Shown: positions 1 through 10,100 of the stretch, piece after piece
Position numbering within the stretch: position 1 is the first letter of the stretch
Layout of the letters: each line of letters opens with the position of its first letter
NCBI GenBank assembly: GCA_963575745.1
Contig: CAUYUJ010009380.1
Location: 116,501-160,000, forward strand
DNA length: 43,500 nucleotides
Source of the DNA: Prorocentrum cordatum
Lineage: Eukaryota > Sar > Dinophyceae > Prorocentrales > Prorocentraceae
Reading direction: 5' to 3'
Made by a program: the position numbers and the translations under genes
Notes under the pieces: generated by a model
Told to the model about the DNA's origin: nothing
Seen by the model: the letters and a program-made list of their open reading frames with translations, nothing else
Databases searched by the model: none

Positions 1-974
1 GCCTGTCGGAAGGACGCTCGGCTTCAGGACCGATGGGGCTCTGTCAGGCCGTCTGGGGCTGGTCTTTGGGGGGGAGCCTCTTGGGCCGTCTCGGCAGTGT
101 GGGCCCTCTTGGGCAGCTCCAGGAGGCGTCTCGGGGGGCAACCTGAGGATCTGTGAGGCTCTCCGGGGCCTGTTCTAGGCCATCTTGGGGCCCTCGTTGG
201 CCGTCTTGGTGGGCTCGTTGGAGCTTCTTGGGCCATGTCGGTGCGATGTTAGAATGGCCTGGAGGCGGGCGGGGCCGTTCCAGGCCCGTCACTGGGTGAA
301 TTTGGAAAACCTTGGAACATGCATGAATTGACTTGATCTTTCCCCTCGTGGGTCCGTCGTCGGGGTCCTCCTTCTTGGGCCGTCCGGGGGGGCTCTTGGG
401 CCGTCCTGGGTCCATGTTGGGGGTCTTGGGCTGCCTTGGAGGTCGCTGTGGTGCCAGTCGGGCAGCGCCTGGGGCCCTCTTGGGGCTATCTTCGGGGCCA
501 CTGGAAGCTGTATGAGGCTGTCTTGGGCTTCTCTTGGGTAACCTTCGGGCCCTCTGGGGCCGTCTTGGGGCACTCGGCGGGGCCTCCTGGACCGTCTTGG
601 GGCGATCTTGGTTGGCCCTGCAACTGTCTGAGGCCTTCCGTTGCCCGCAATGGCGAGAACACGGAAAGCCTTCGAAAACCTCAAGAACATCTACGATCTT
701 GGCCTCGGGGGGGACGGTCGTCGGGAGCCCGCTGGGCCGTCTTCGGAGGCACCTGACCCGACGGCGGGCCGTCCCGTGCTGTCATGGAGCTCCATTCGGG
801 ATCTCTTGGGACGTCCTCGCGCCGTCCAGGAGCTTCTCGGAGCAATCTGCGGGCGGCCTGAGGTCGTGTTGGAGCCACCGGGGGGCTCTCGGGAGCCGTC
901 CGAGAGCGGCGGAGCGCTCCGGGCGGTCGGGGGCAGATGGCGCACTGCGAGCGCATCTCGCAGGCGCAACGACC
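1..974. repeat. GGCCGTCTTGGGG-type degenerate spacer
   Basis: Loosely repeated G/T-rich sequence built from variants of GGCCGTCTTGGGGCC and GGGCCTCTTGGGG on the plus strand. Open frames here (for example 44-415 and 289-690, minus) consist of P, R, G, Q and A only and several frames are open at once, which is what such composition gives without selection. I treat it as intron or intergenic filler. The same sequence type fills most gaps between the PPR segments. Confidence 0.7.
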
Positions 975-1015
975 AGGATCACAGCACAGGTAGGGCTGAC
1001 CCGTGGATTACGGCC
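975..1015 (-). pseudogene. Decayed PPR repeat start
   Basis: On the minus strand the conserved lead-in (GGGTCAGCCCTA) is followed by sequence aligning loosely with the start of the PPR core: CTGTGCTGTGATC, then a CTGCGAGA resembling the A-C-E-K codons. The frame is broken by small insertions and no full repeat survives. It occupies the same relative place as the better copies at 2.2 and 6.1 kb. This is inference from short matches. Confidence 0.4.
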
Positions 1016-2262
1016 CCAACAAGCGGCCTGATCTGATCGGAATCCCCCCTGCGGCCGCTCAAGCTTACTCGCAGGCAACGGGGACGTTTGCTGGTTGGTT
1101 TGAGTTCTTGTCTGCTATCCTGCTGGCGAGGTTGCTTGCCTGGTGGAATGGAACAAGAAGCCTGGATTGGTCTGATGGCCAACACGGGAGATATCAGCGA
1201 CGGACAGGAACAACATGTGAAGCTGATGGCTTCGGACACGAAATTGCCTGGCACTGTACAACATTGGATGCCGCTGAGGGCTGGATTTGCCCTCCGACTC
1301 GCCGACCTGCATGACACGAACCGCCCTCCTGACGGCGAAGCTGCGGGCAGCCGTTGAACGCGTGCCTGTGGACATGCGCGCACGGGCACAACTTCTCGAC
1401 GTCGGCGCCGCTCGCAGGACCGAAAGCACGGACAACAACGGCGTTGTGCCCCTGCCAGGACCCCAGATCTGGCCAAAATCGGCGCGTGCCCCCCAAAAGC
1501 CGACCACGACATTCACAACGTGATTTCAATCGGTCGAAATTCTGGACAGCGCCCATGTGTATGTGGACGCACTCGCGGGCTCCAGAACGGAGGGGGGGTG
1601 GCTGTCATGGGGCGTGAAAACTCTGGACGGAGTAACAAGAAGACGCTTCCAAGATGGCACCAATACGGCTCCAAGAAGACTTCCCCACATGGCCCCAATA
1701 CTCGCCCAAACCGCCGCCTTCCCGTGCAACGGGACACAGGGCCCCCGCTGAGGACGCCACGGTGAGACCATGAGTTCAGGCGGGCCCAATAAATAGCCCC
1801 ACGCGCCAAGAGGAGCAGCAAGGGGTACGGATGCGGGTGGGGCGAATTTCTTAGCCATCGCGTGTGCTCTCGGCGAAGCGATCCAGGAGGCCCCTTGGAG
1901 CCACCTCAGAAGTTCTCTTGGGACCCTCGTGGATGCCAGTTCGTTGTCCTCCGAATCTCATGGGTCTGCTTGCGGGTGCCAGGGCCGACGTGGAGGCTTC
2001 CGCGGGCTCGTTTGATAGGAGGCCTGAGGAAACCCCGTGGAGGAACCTGTGGCTACCAAAGCCAAGCGAACACCTGCCACTGCTTCCCACTTTGCGGACC
2101 CGCACCGTCCCGGAACAGTCGAAGAGATGACATTCGGTTCCAGCTCCACCCCCCGCACCTCGCTAAGCAGCGCAAGGACCTGCTGCCACTGCTCGCCCAT
2201 CTGGCATGCGCTGATCCCAACGTTGTAGCTGACCAGTGTGCGCCCGTGGAAAATCCACGGCT
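990..2262. repeat. Segmental duplication, copy 1 (about 1.27 kb)
   Basis: This block matches 4915-6190 in the same order and orientation. Shared landmarks are the CAAGCGGCCTGATCTG segment (1020 and 4942), GACGAAATTGCC-like sequence, CCAGGACCCCAGATCTGG (1455 and 5386), CAACGTGATTTCAATCG (1515 and 5449), GGATGGCACCAATACGGCTCC-like sequence (about 1650 and 5585), and a PPR repeat at the right end of each copy. Small indels and substitutions separate the copies, and copy 2 has an extra segment near 5840-5920. I see no convincing non-PPR gene inside. Confidence 0.85.
2120..2260 (-). CDS. PPR repeat segment (partial)
   Basis: On the minus strand this encodes one 35-residue PPR motif: lead-in P-W-I-F-H-G-R-T-L-V, then SYNVGISACQMGEQWQQ, VLALLSEVRGVELEPN and V-I-S. 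PPR motifs form helical hairpins that read single-stranded RNA, mostly in chloroplast or mitochondrial RNA processing; that is family knowledge. The frame stays open beyond the repeat (to 1958) but turns into low-complexity P/A/R sequence, so the true exon probably ends near 2120. No start codon or splice site could be fixed. It is a close paralogue of the segment at 6062-6182 because both sit in the 1.27-kb duplication. E-L-E and S-E-V replace the usual K-L-E and S-E-M. Confidence 0.75.
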
Positions 2263-3640
2263 TGCTGTGCAGAAGTCTTTGGAGGCCTCTTGGGAGCCAG
2301 TGCGGCTGTGTGGTAATCTCGTTGGGCTGTCTTAGGGGTCTCCAGGGACCCCCTTGGGCCGCCTCGTGGGCGGCCTCGGGCAGCGCTGGGGCCGTCTTGC
2401 TCGCGTCGGGAGCCGCGCTGGGATCCTCAGGGGCTGTACTGGCGTCAGCGGTTGTCGTAGCCTCTTCGAATTTCCTTCCGGCCTGACGTCTGGTCTTCAA
2501 ACGCCTGTTCCGATTCTGATTGTGCGCGGGCCCCTGGGGGAGCTTTTGGGGACCTCTTGGGGGGTTCTCGGGCGCCGACGACGACGACGATGACGACGAC
2601 GACGACCTGGGATTTAGACCCTTCAGCGGTTGTCGTGGCCTCTTCGAATTTCCTTCCAGCAGGACGTCTGGCCTTCAAACCCCTGTTGCGATTCTGATTG
2701 TGTGCGGGCCCCTGGGGGAGCTCTTGGGGACCTGCTGGGTGGTTCTCGGTCGACGACGACGACGACGACGACCTCGGATGAAGACCTGTCAGCGGTAGTC
2801 GTGGCCTCATCGAATTTCCTTCTGGCCGGACGTCTGGCCGACAAACGCCTGTTGCGATGATGATTGTGTGCGGGCCCCTAGGAAAGCTTGTGGGATCTCT
2901 TGGGGGGTTCTCGGGGCTCGTGTCGGTTCTCGTGGGAGCTTGCTGGAGGCCACGGGAGACTCTGGGGGACAGTCTAGGGGCTATCGGGAAAGCCACGTGA
3001 CTTCTAGGGGAACCCCTTGGCGACGGCGGCGGCGGGCGGCGGAAGGCGACGTCGCTGCGGGCCCCTTGGGAAGCTTCTGGGGACTTCTTGGGTGGTTTTC
3101 GGTGCTCGTGTTGGTTCTCGTGGGAGCTCGCTGAGGCCTCGGGAGACTCTGGGGGACACGGGCTATCGGGAAAGCCACGTGACATCGAGGGGAAGGCGAC
3201 GGCTGTCGAACTCCCCGTCATCGGCAGGGTGACTCGGACAGTCTTGGCGGCGCCTCCCGTGACCCACTTGGGGCTCTCTGGGGAGCCTCTTGAGGGGTCC
3301 GCTTGGGGCTCTTTTGGGCCGTCGCAGGGCGCTCTGGAGCCGTCCCGAGGCCCACTTGGGCCGTTTTGGAAGGCTCGGGCTGTCTTGGGGCCCTCGTGGG
3401 GCCGTCTTGGGCTCTCTTGGGGGCCTCCTGTGGCCCTCTCGGAGCTTTCCTGGGAGCCTTTCCGTGCCCTCCGTGGTCCGTCGTGGGCTGTCCTGGGGCT
3501 CCCTGGGGCCGTCTTGAGGCCCTCTTGGGCCGTCTTGGGGCTCTCTTGGGTGCCTCTGGGGTAGAATTGGGGTCTTGGAGGCTCATCCGGCCGTCTTGGA
3601 CGTTCGGCCGACCCAAAAAGTGAGTCTGCCACAAATGCAC
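2263..3640. repeat. Spacer sequence with 170-190-bp tandem repeats and GAC runs
   Basis: The right part (3240-3600) is GGCCGTCTTGGGG-type spacer. The left part holds the tandem units listed separately. A 395-codon minus-strand frame (2445-3632) runs through everything. Its protein is a chain of P-R-R-A-P and poly-V or poly-S from GAC runs, and other frames are equally open, so I do not call it a gene. Confidence 0.65.
2446..3190. repeat. Tandem repeat, about 167-188 bp units
   Basis: A CAGCGGTTGTCGTGGCCTC segment starts at 2446, 2623 and 2790 (spacings 177 and 167). A GGGCCCCTGGGGGAGCT segment recurs near 2528, 2706, 2871 and 3059. GGCTATCGGGAAAGCCACG occurs at 2979 and 3161 (spacing 182). 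Two of the junctions carry expanded GAC runs (2577-2607 and 2752-2772), so simple-repeat growth happened inside a larger tandem unit. Confidence 0.8.
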
Positions 3641-3879
3641 GTTTTCCGAAGGAAATGTGGCGATTTGTTCGCTCCTGGGGGTTCTTTGGGGGGCCTCAGG
3701 GGGCGGCTTGGGAGCGTCTGGGGCCGTCCTGGAGCCGTCCGCGGGGCGTGCCGCGTCGATCTGGGGCAATCTTGGACCGTCCGCTGCGCGCTGGCCGCTC
3801 GGAAGACTCGGCGGCGGCCCCGAGGGCCGCCCCGCCCGGGGCGGCGCAAAGCGCCCCGAGGGCCGCCTGGGGCGGCCCG

Positions 3880-3990
3880 AAGCGCCCGGAGGGGGCCCGT
3901 TCGCTGCCACTGCTCGCCAATCCGGGGAGCCGTAAACGCTGCATTGTTGGATAGATAGGGTTGACGCATGGACTACGTCCACTTCAAGCG
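3880..3990 (-). pseudogene. Decayed PPR repeat
   Basis: On the minus strand the frame reads L-S-N-N-A-A-F-T-A-P-R-I-G-E-Q-W-Q-R, a degraded form of S-Y-N-A-G-I-S-A-C-x-x-G-E-Q-W-Q-R. The G-E-Q-W-Q-R stretch is intact, while the I-S-A-C core is lost and the second helix passes into GC-rich filler. The lead-in GTGGACGTAGTCCATGCG is shared with the copies at 4.9 and 6.2 kb. Confidence 0.6.
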
Positions 3991-4115
3991 GCCTGATCTG
4001 CTCGGAATCCTCCCTGCGGCCGCGAAAGCTTACTCGCATGCAAGGGTGAGGATCGCTTGTCTGCTTGACTTCTTGTCTGCAATCCTGCTAGCGCGATTGC
4101 TAGCCTGGTGGCATG
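3958..4115. repeat. Conserved PPR lead-in module
   Basis: This segment recurs at about 1000-1150, 4916-5085 and 6180-6330, and in shortened form at 8085-8165, 10887-10960 and 20790-20890. It contains a short hairpin, GTGGAC-TAC-GTCCAC, then CAAGCGGCCTGATCTGCTCG and CTTACTCGCATGCAAGG. In each case it lies immediately 5' (minus sense) of a PPR repeat or its relic, so it is probably an ancestral upstream exon end or intron end copied along with the repeat. Confidence 0.75.
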
Positions 4116-4421
4116 CAGCTGATTGCCTGACCGCCTGACTGACTCCTTTCATGCTTGCTTCGTTGCTTGCTCGTCCGCGCGCTGCCGCATCGTGCCGCTT
4201 GCTGCTCCGTGGCGTTGAATGACGTTTCTTGCTGCTAGTCGTTTCTGTTTGTTTGCCCGCGGAACAACTTCGTAGGTGCCCTGGCAAGGGGACGCGGCGG
4301 GGCACGCTCCCACCCCCCCCATTGTGGCGACGACGGCTGCCGGCGGTGGCGGCGGCAGCAGTGGCGGCGACGGCGGCGGCGGCGGCGACGCTGGCGACGA
4401 CATCGACGGCGGCGGCGACGG

Positions 4422-4430
<9 letters not shown>
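4116..4430. other. GCTTG/GCTGC-rich sequence grading into GGC repeats
   Basis: Up to about 4250 this is plus-strand GCTTGCTTGC- and GCTGC-rich sequence like that at 6.3 kb and 10.9-11.2 kb. From 4335 it becomes an impure GGC/GAC trinucleotide array. No gene is visible. Confidence 0.5.
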
Positions 4431-4508
<78 letters not shown>

Positions 4509-4545
4509 AAGTGGCGGCGGCGGCGACGACGACGACGACGACGGC
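4335..4545. repeat. GGC/GAC trinucleotide microsatellite
   Basis: Impure (GGCGGC), then (GGCGAC), then a nearly pure (GAC)n run at about 4458-4506, then GGC/GAC again. All six frames are open across it, giving runs of D, T or R on one strand and V or S on the other. This explains the ORFs spanning 4030-4653. Confidence 0.9.
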
Positions 4546-4850
4546 GAGCCGGGTAATTATGCTCGAAATGTCAGAGAACCCTTCAGAAGACACCGTAGTT
4601 CTGCACTGAAAGATCCTGCTGGGCGCATGCGTGACTCCTGGAGCGCTCTGTGAGCCATATTGGGCGGTATCGCGGCCGTCTGGAGGCCGTCGTGGGCTGC
4701 ATTGGGCCCTCTAAGGCCGTCTTGACGCCATCTTGGACGCCCTTGAGGCCGTCCTCGGTCGTTTCGGAAGCATCCTCGGCGAACTTGGAGGCCTCTGGGA
4801 CTCGCTTGGGACGTCTGGGGTGCGAAGGCACTCCCGGCGGGCACCCCCGG
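4546..4850. other. Short unique stretch followed by GGCCGTCTTG spacer
   Basis: 4556-4650 is non-repetitive, without a recognisable product. 4655-4850 is the usual GGCCGTCTTGGAGGCC spacer. Confidence 0.5.
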
Positions 4851-4935
4851 GCGTTGCCACCAGAGCAGTGCGCCACGCGCTGCTGCTCCCGGTAACTACT
4901 GCGTAAGACAGACAGGGCTGACCCGTGGACTGCGT
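4850..4935 (-). pseudogene. Decayed PPR repeat
   Basis: Minus-strand frame L-S-Y-A-V-V-T-G-S-S-S-A-W-R-T-A-L-V-A matches the spacing of S-Y-N-A-G-I-S-A-C-E-K-G-x-Q-W-Q-R-A-L-A, with most key residues lost. The lead-in GTGGACGCAGTCCACGG is intact. It marks the left end of duplication copy 2. Confidence 0.5.
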
Positions 4936-6190
4936 CCACAGCAAGCGGCCTGATCTGCTCGGAATCCTCCCTGCGGCCGCGAAGGCTCACTCGCAGGCAA
5001 GGGTGGTGATCGCTTGTCCGTGTGTCTTCTGGTCTGCAGTCCTGCGAGGGAGTTTGCCAGCCTGGTGGAGAGGAACAAGGGGACTGGATTCTGATAGTTC
5101 GCCAAGCCAGGGATTTCAGCGACGGGCAGGAGCACAACATGAAGCTGATGGTTTCGGATACGAAGTTCCCCGGCAATGTCAACTATAAGATGCCGTTGAG
5201 GCCTGGATTTGCCCTCCGACTCGCCCTCCGACCTGCGTGACACGAGCCGCCCTCCTGCGGAGGCCTGACTATGGAGCTGCGGGCAGCCGTGAACACGTAC
5301 ATCTGAACATGTGCTCGCGGGCATAGTTCTCGACGTGGGCGCTGTTCGCAGGGCCGAAAGCAAGGAACAAAAGGATTCTGGGCCCTGCCAGGACCCCAGA
5401 TCTGGCAAAAATCGCCGCGTTCCCCCGAAAAGCTGACTTCGACATTTACAACGTGATTTCAATCGATGGAAATTCTGACAGCGCACATGTGTATGTGGAC
5501 GCACTCGCGCGCTCCAGGGCGGAGGGGGGAGGGCCGGTCATGGGGCGTGAAAGCTCTGGACGGAATAACAAGAAGACGTTTCCAAGATGGCACCAATACG
5601 GCTCCAAGATGACCCCAAGACTTCCCGACACGGCCCCCATCCTCTCCCAAACCGCCGCCTTCCCCTAAAAAGGGGCACATGGCCCCCGCTGAGGACGCCA
5701 CGAGGAGACCATGAATTCGTCCACACGCACTGCGAGGCCACGTCTCTCTGCAGGCCTAAGGCGGGCCCAAGGATAGCCCCAAGCGTCAAGATGGGCATCA
5801 TGGTGCACGGAAGCGGGTGGGGCCAATTTTTGAGCCATCTTGTTTTGAAAACTGGGAAATGCTGAAAATGTACGCGGAGGCCCTGGGGACTCAAACAATT
5901 TTCGTGAGTCTGGAGCTTTTGGCGAAGCGATCCCGGAGGCCTCTTCCACGGGCTCATGTGATAGTAGGAGGCCTAAGGAAGCCCTGGAGGCACCTGGGGT
6001 TACGAAAGGCGAGCGAGCACCTGGCACTGCTCGCCATTTTCGTACTCGCACCGCCCCGAAACATTCGAAGAGATGACATTTGGCTCCAGCTCCACCTCCC
6101 GCATCTCGCTAAGCAGCGCAAGCGCCTGCTGCCACTGCTCGCCCATCTGGCACGCGCTGATCCCAACGTTGTAGCTAATAGGGTTGACGC
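4915..6190. repeat. Segmental duplication, copy 2 (about 1.27 kb)
   Basis: Partner of 990-2262, same orientation. Both copies run from the PPR lead-in on the left to a PPR repeat on the right, so the duplicated unit is one PPR segment plus its upstream intervening sequence. About 60 bp at 5850-5915 is absent from copy 1. No other convincing coding sequence lies within it. Confidence 0.85.
6062..6182 (-). CDS. PPR repeat segment (partial)
   Basis: One complete PPR motif on the minus strand: ISYNVGISACQMGEQWQQ, ALALLSEMREVELEPN, V-I-S. The open frame continues to 6000 with S-N-V-S-G-R-C-E-Y-E-N-G-E-Q, and the corresponding stretch of the 2.2-kb paralogue is similar but diverged, so the exon end is uncertain. 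Upstream of the motif the frame enters the conserved lead-in (G-R-S-P-C-V-N-P). It keeps the consensus S-E-M-R better than the 2.2-kb copy. Role by family: RNA binding, probably organellar. No start codon is assignable; this can only be an internal piece. Confidence 0.75.
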
Positions 6191-6720
6191 ATGGACTACG
6201 TCCACGGCAAGCGGCCTGATCTGTTCGAAATCCTTCCTGCGGCCGCGAACGCTTACTCGCATGCAAGGGTGAGGATCGCTTGTCTGCTTGACTTCTTGTC
6301 TGCAATCCTGCTAGCGCGATTGCTAGCCTGCTCGTCCGCGCGCTGCCGCATCGTGCCGCTTGCTGCTGCGTGGCGTTGAATATCGTTTCTTGCTGCTAGT
6401 CGCTCCTGAATGCTACTCTGGTCCGCGATTGACCAACATTTGATGGCGCGTGTTGTTTCTTGATGTGGCTTGGTGCCTCTGCGTGCTAATTGATACTGGT
6501 TGGCTGCTTCTGCGTGCGGGAGCGTGCTGTTTCTGAGTACTGCTGCCAATGCTTACCGCTGCCGCTTACTTATGCTCTTTGGTGTTTCTGTTTGCTGTTG
6601 CTGCTTCGGGCTTGCTGGTACAACATAGTGCTAGTGTTTGCTGGTGCTGCCTGATGTTGAGTAGCTGGTGGTGCGTGCTGCTGCTATATAGTGCCGCTAA
6701 TGTTCCTGCTTGCTGGTGCT
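6183..6720. other. PPR lead-in followed by GCTTGCTGCTG-rich sequence
   Basis: 6183-6330 is the lead-in module. 6330-6720 consists of loosely repeated TGCTTGCTGGTGCTG-like sequence. No gene is supported. Confidence 0.5.
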
Positions 6721-7110
6721 AGGATCTCTTGGGGACCTCTCGGTACTCTCTTGAGCAATCATGTTGGGAACATCTTGGGCAATTGGAAGCGTCAATGCGG
6801 GGATCTCTTGTATTTCTCGTCAAGCCCTCAGGAGCGTGTTTGGGAGCATCCTGGGCATTCTGGCAGCCCTCGCGGGAGGGACGAGAAGAGACATCTCTGG
6901 ACCCACCTTGGGGACAGAGGAGTACCATCCTGGAACGCAATCGAAGCCGCTTGGGGTTGTACATGGCCCTTGGTGGCATCTCGTGTGGCATCACCAAGCC
7001 ATCTTGAGGTTCCTTGCTGCTCCGAGGGGCCCGTCTGGAAAATCTGGGTGCCGTCTGGAAAGATCGCATGCCTACTTTGAGGCCGTCCTGGAGCCGGCGT
7101 ACGGGTTTGC
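6720..7110. repeat. GGGACCTCTTGGG-type spacer
   Basis: Degenerate spacer of the same kind as 1-974, slightly less GC-rich. The overlapping frames on both strands have no recognisable domains. Confidence 0.5.
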
Positions 7111-7420
7111 GTAGGCCAGCGCGTGCTGCTGCTCGAAGCGGCTTGGCACTGCTTGGTGCTGGTTGATACGGCGAGCCTGTCACCGCGTGCTGCTGCTAGA
7201 TGCCCCTGCTGCATGCCGTCGGTAGTGCTTGCCGCTGTTGCTTGCTGCCGCTGCCTGTGGCTGCGGACTGCAAGGTGCTGCAACTTACCAGTGCAGCTTG
7301 CTACGTGTCGGTGCAAAATAATGTCGACTGCTGCATGCTGTTGCTCCGTTTTGCTGTTGGTGTGCTGCCGCCGCTGCTGACTGCTTCGTGCTGCGTGCAG
7401 TGGCTGTTCGCTATTGCTGC
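7110..7420. repeat. CTG-rich degenerate tract
   Basis: GCTGCTGCTTGCTGC-like sequence with frequent interruptions. It gives L/C-rich frames on the plus strand and Q/A/S-rich frames on the minus strand. Part of a recurring class (8270-9130, 11120-11250, 22970-23090). Confidence 0.6.
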
Positions 7421-7590
7421 TCGACGCGGTGGGATGATGCTTGTCGTTCCGAATTCTTGCTGTCGCAATCTGCTGCTCAAAAGAAGATCGAGGGGAGAGG
7501 GGCAAGGAGGCAGCAGTCGGGAGCGACGGATCGATGAAAGGATATGGGATGAGGGTTCGTCGAGACATGAGAAGGGAGGTGCGACTTGGA
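7420..7590. other. Short non-repetitive stretch, nothing identified
   Basis: Purine-rich sequence around 7480-7580 with no recognisable product on either strand. Confidence 0.4.
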
Positions 7591-8035
7591 GGCTTCGTTG
7601 GGGCTCCTCGGCTGTTGGGTGTGGCTTACGGCCTTCAGGCTTGGTGGGTGCTGTTTCTAAGGCAGCCTTGGAGCTCTCTCGGGCCGTCTATAAACCGTCT
7701 TGGGGCCTCGTGATCCTTCTTTTGGCGATCTCGGAGGCCTCTTGGCCATCTTGGGCCTTCTGAGGCCCGAAAGCGCGGATACTCAACACGTATTCGAACA
7801 CCCGGAGGATATCAATGATTTGCGTTTGTGGGGTCTCTGTTCGAGTCATCTTGGGGCCTTCTTAGGCTGCCCAGCGGCCATCTTAGGCCAGATCGATGTG
7901 CTCTTAGGCCGTCTTCGGCTTCTCTTGGATCGGCTTGGGGCCGTCTTGGGTGCGGCACTCGTGGGACACTCTCGGTGCGCATTGGAACGTCCCAAGGGCG
8001 TCCAGGGGGCTCCCTGGGGCCGACTGGGCCGATTT
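7590..8035. repeat. GGCCGTCTTGGGG spacer
   Basis: Degenerate spacer. It ends where the decayed PPR repeat at 8040 begins. Confidence 0.6.
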
Positions 8036-8039
8036 TGAT

Positions 8040-8110
8040 GAACTGTGGCGAGCAATTTCTGCACGCGGTGGTACCCGCATTGTCGTATGGACTAGGGCTG
8101 GCCCGTGGAC
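8040..8110 (-). pseudogene. Decayed PPR repeat start
   Basis: After the lead-in GGGCCAGCCCTAGTCCA the minus strand reads Y-D-N-A-G-T-T-A-C-R-N-C-S-P-Q, a degraded S-Y-N-A-G-I-S-A-C-E-K-x-x-Q. The second helix is missing. Confidence 0.5.
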
Positions 8111-8169
8111 TTACGTCCGTGACGACTTACTCGCATGCAAGGATGGGGATCGTTCGCGTGCTTGCGTGA

Positions 8170-8970
8170 TGTCCTGAGCGCATGGTTGCTGCCCTGCTCG
8201 CCAAACACACGTACTGCCCTGACATTTCTGCGTACATGTGACCAGAGTACCTGATATCGTGTTTGCCTGCATGCCTGCTTGCCCGCTTCACCGCTTGCTC
8301 ATCTGCTCGTTGCCGCTGTCTGCCGTTTGCTGCTGTTTATTGTTCGTGTTAATGCTGCTGTGTGGAGTCTGCTGCTACTGCCTGTTTGCTGGTGCGGTCT
8401 GCTGCTTACTGCTGCTTCTTGCTGATACATACCGCTTTGTGCTGGTGGCGGCAACGGATGCTGCCGCTACGTGCAGCTTCTTACAGCTGCCGCAAACTTG
8501 GCTGGTGGTGGTTGCTGCTAGCTCTGCTTGTGGGCTGCCATGCTTCCGTGGTTGCTATCCTGCTGGCCCATCAGCTTGCTTACCTGCCTGTGCTTATGCT
8601 GGCTTGCTGGGCTGATGTCTTGCGTGCTTGCTTCATTGCTTGTTCATCCAATGGCTGCCGCCTACTGCCGCGTCATGCTGGTTAGTGTTGCTTGGCGATA
8701 TGTGCTGTTGTTTGATGGTTGTTGCTTCTGATGATGCATGCTGTCGACTGGTGCGGGGTGCGGCTCTCTGCGGCATGGTACTAGTTCTTGCTGATGCTTG
8801 GTGACGTTTGTAGCTGCTTGTCTAATGCTGCGTGCCGCATGCTGCGGCATGCTGCTACGTAGTGCTGGGCGCACGTGCTGCGGCTGTGACCCTGCTGCTC
8901 GCCGCGGTTGCCTGCTGCTGCGGGCTGCTGCTGCCTACTAGTGCTGCTCGCTAATGTTGGTTGCTGTTGT

Positions 8971-9005
<35 letters not shown>

Positions 9006-9130
9006 TGCTAGTGCTGCTCGCCAGTGGTGCCTGCTGGTCAGCTGCTGGTCAGCTGCTGCTGCCGCAGCTGCTGCTCTGTCGGTTGCTACCGCTGCTGGAT
9101 TTGCTGCTGCTGAAGTTGCGGGCCGTGCTG
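8170..9130. repeat. CTG-rich degenerate tract
   Basis: About 960 bp of TGCTGC/GCTTGC-type sequence with a purer (CTG)n run at about 8972-9003. Leucine- and cysteine-rich plus-strand frames and S/Q/A-rich minus-strand frames are composition artefacts. Confidence 0.7.
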
Positions 9131-9159
9131 GAGCACGCTGGGGCCGTATCTGGTGCGTC

Positions 9160-9530
9160 ATGTGACCCTCTCGGGGGGCCTTCCTGGGCTCCGTCTCGGG
9201 GCTCTCTGGGGGGCTCCCGAGCGCGGGCACGGATTCTCTGGGTGTCGGCCCAGGGCCGAGCGGAAGCGGCCCGGAAAGCGCATGTAGGCGCTCAAGACGC
9301 GTCCCCCCTGCCCTGGAGTGGGGTCGCCGAGGAAGCACCGCCCGAGGCTGGGCCAAGGACACGATCTGCCCTGTGTAGCATACAGTCGGATTTCATTGCA
9401 GAGGACACGCGAGAGGACACAAGACCCTTCCGAGGGCCACATCGCCGTTGGAGTGTAAGAAGGCACGTGTCGCGAAGCACAGGACACAAGGGTACCCTTG
9501 AGCTGGCAGGGTCGACCTACTAATCCGGGC
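9160..9530. other. Spacer and unassigned stretch
   Basis: 9165-9240 is spacer. 9260-9530 is non-repetitive. The minus frame of 9158-9793 stays open into the PPR repeat at 9536-9655, but the part downstream of the repeat has no recognisable domain, so it may be exon continuation or chance. Confidence 0.4.
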
Positions 9531-9535
9531 CGACT

Positions 9536-9655
9536 GTAGTAGGTAACGGTAGGCTCCATCGCCTCCCACATCTCGCTCATCAGCGCCAGAGCCCGCTGCC
9601 ACTGCCTGCCCTCCTTGCACGCGCTGCTCCCAGCGCTGTAGCTGACTGGGGCTAG
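9536..9655 (-). CDS. PPR repeat segment (partial)
   Basis: Minus-strand motif PVSYSAGSSACKEGRQWQR, ALALMSEMWEAMEPTV, T-Y-Y. It is one residue short of the usual 35: the 'R-E-A-K-L-E-P' turn is reduced to 'W-E-A-M-E-P'. The core K-E replaces E-K. The frame is open from 9793 to 9158, so it could be read through on both sides. Flanking upstream protein (L-K-Q-I-S-G-P-A-G-H-G-L-A) is not from the usual lead-in, though the DNA GGGCTAGCCCATGG is a variant of it. RNA-binding role by family only. Confidence 0.65.
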
Positions 9656-9926
9656 CCCATGGCCCGCTGGCCCGGAGATCTGTTTGAGAGAGAGCGTGGA
9701 GTCAGCGCAAATGTGTTGCCAGAAGCTTCGTGATGACGCTCCTGCTAGCTGGCGCGCGAGAAGGGTTCCCTTGGGACCCTCTCGCGCCTCCAACGGCCAT
9801 CTGGGCCTCCCTTGGTGCTTCTGGTTTCTGCCGTGGAAGATTGCAGGCGGGATCTGGGAGCGCTCTGGCTGGGCCCTGGGCTCGCGTTCGAAAGGTCTCG
9901 GGCCGTCTTGGGGGCCAGCCGTGCCC
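9656..9926. repeat. Lead-in remnant and spacer
   Basis: Variant lead-in to about 9700, then degenerate TTGGG-type spacer. No gene seen. Confidence 0.45.
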
Positions 9927-9931
9927 TTCCT

Positions 9932-10100
9932 TGACTACCTACCAGACCACCCCAACCCAACCCGAAGACCCGAATTTCGGGTTGGGGGGGGGTAAGGGTT
10001 CCATACGTGGTTTTTCGATGTTCCGCGACCCCCCCCCCACTGGAAATGGAGGGCAAATCTGAGCCTTCGGGTTGGGTTGGGGTGGTTTGGTGGGTGGTGA
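9932..10100. mobile_element. MITE-like element D with 5-bp target duplication
   Basis: 169 bp bounded by inverted repeats of about 36 bp with four mismatches. The left arm runs from TGACTACCTACC through CCACCCCAACCCAACCCGAAG. The right arm is its reverse complement, from CTTCGGGTTGGGTTGGGG to GGTGGTGA. TTCCT is repeated directly on both sides (9927-9931 and 10101-10105). The interior has a small palindrome (CCCGAATTTCGGG) and a C-run. It has no coding capacity, so it would be a non-autonomous DNA element. Single copy in this window. Confidence 0.7.

Noticed and set aside
2445-3632. 395-codon minus-strand ORF
   Set aside because: Built from spacer and tandem repeats with poly-V and poly-S from GAC runs; repeats account for it.
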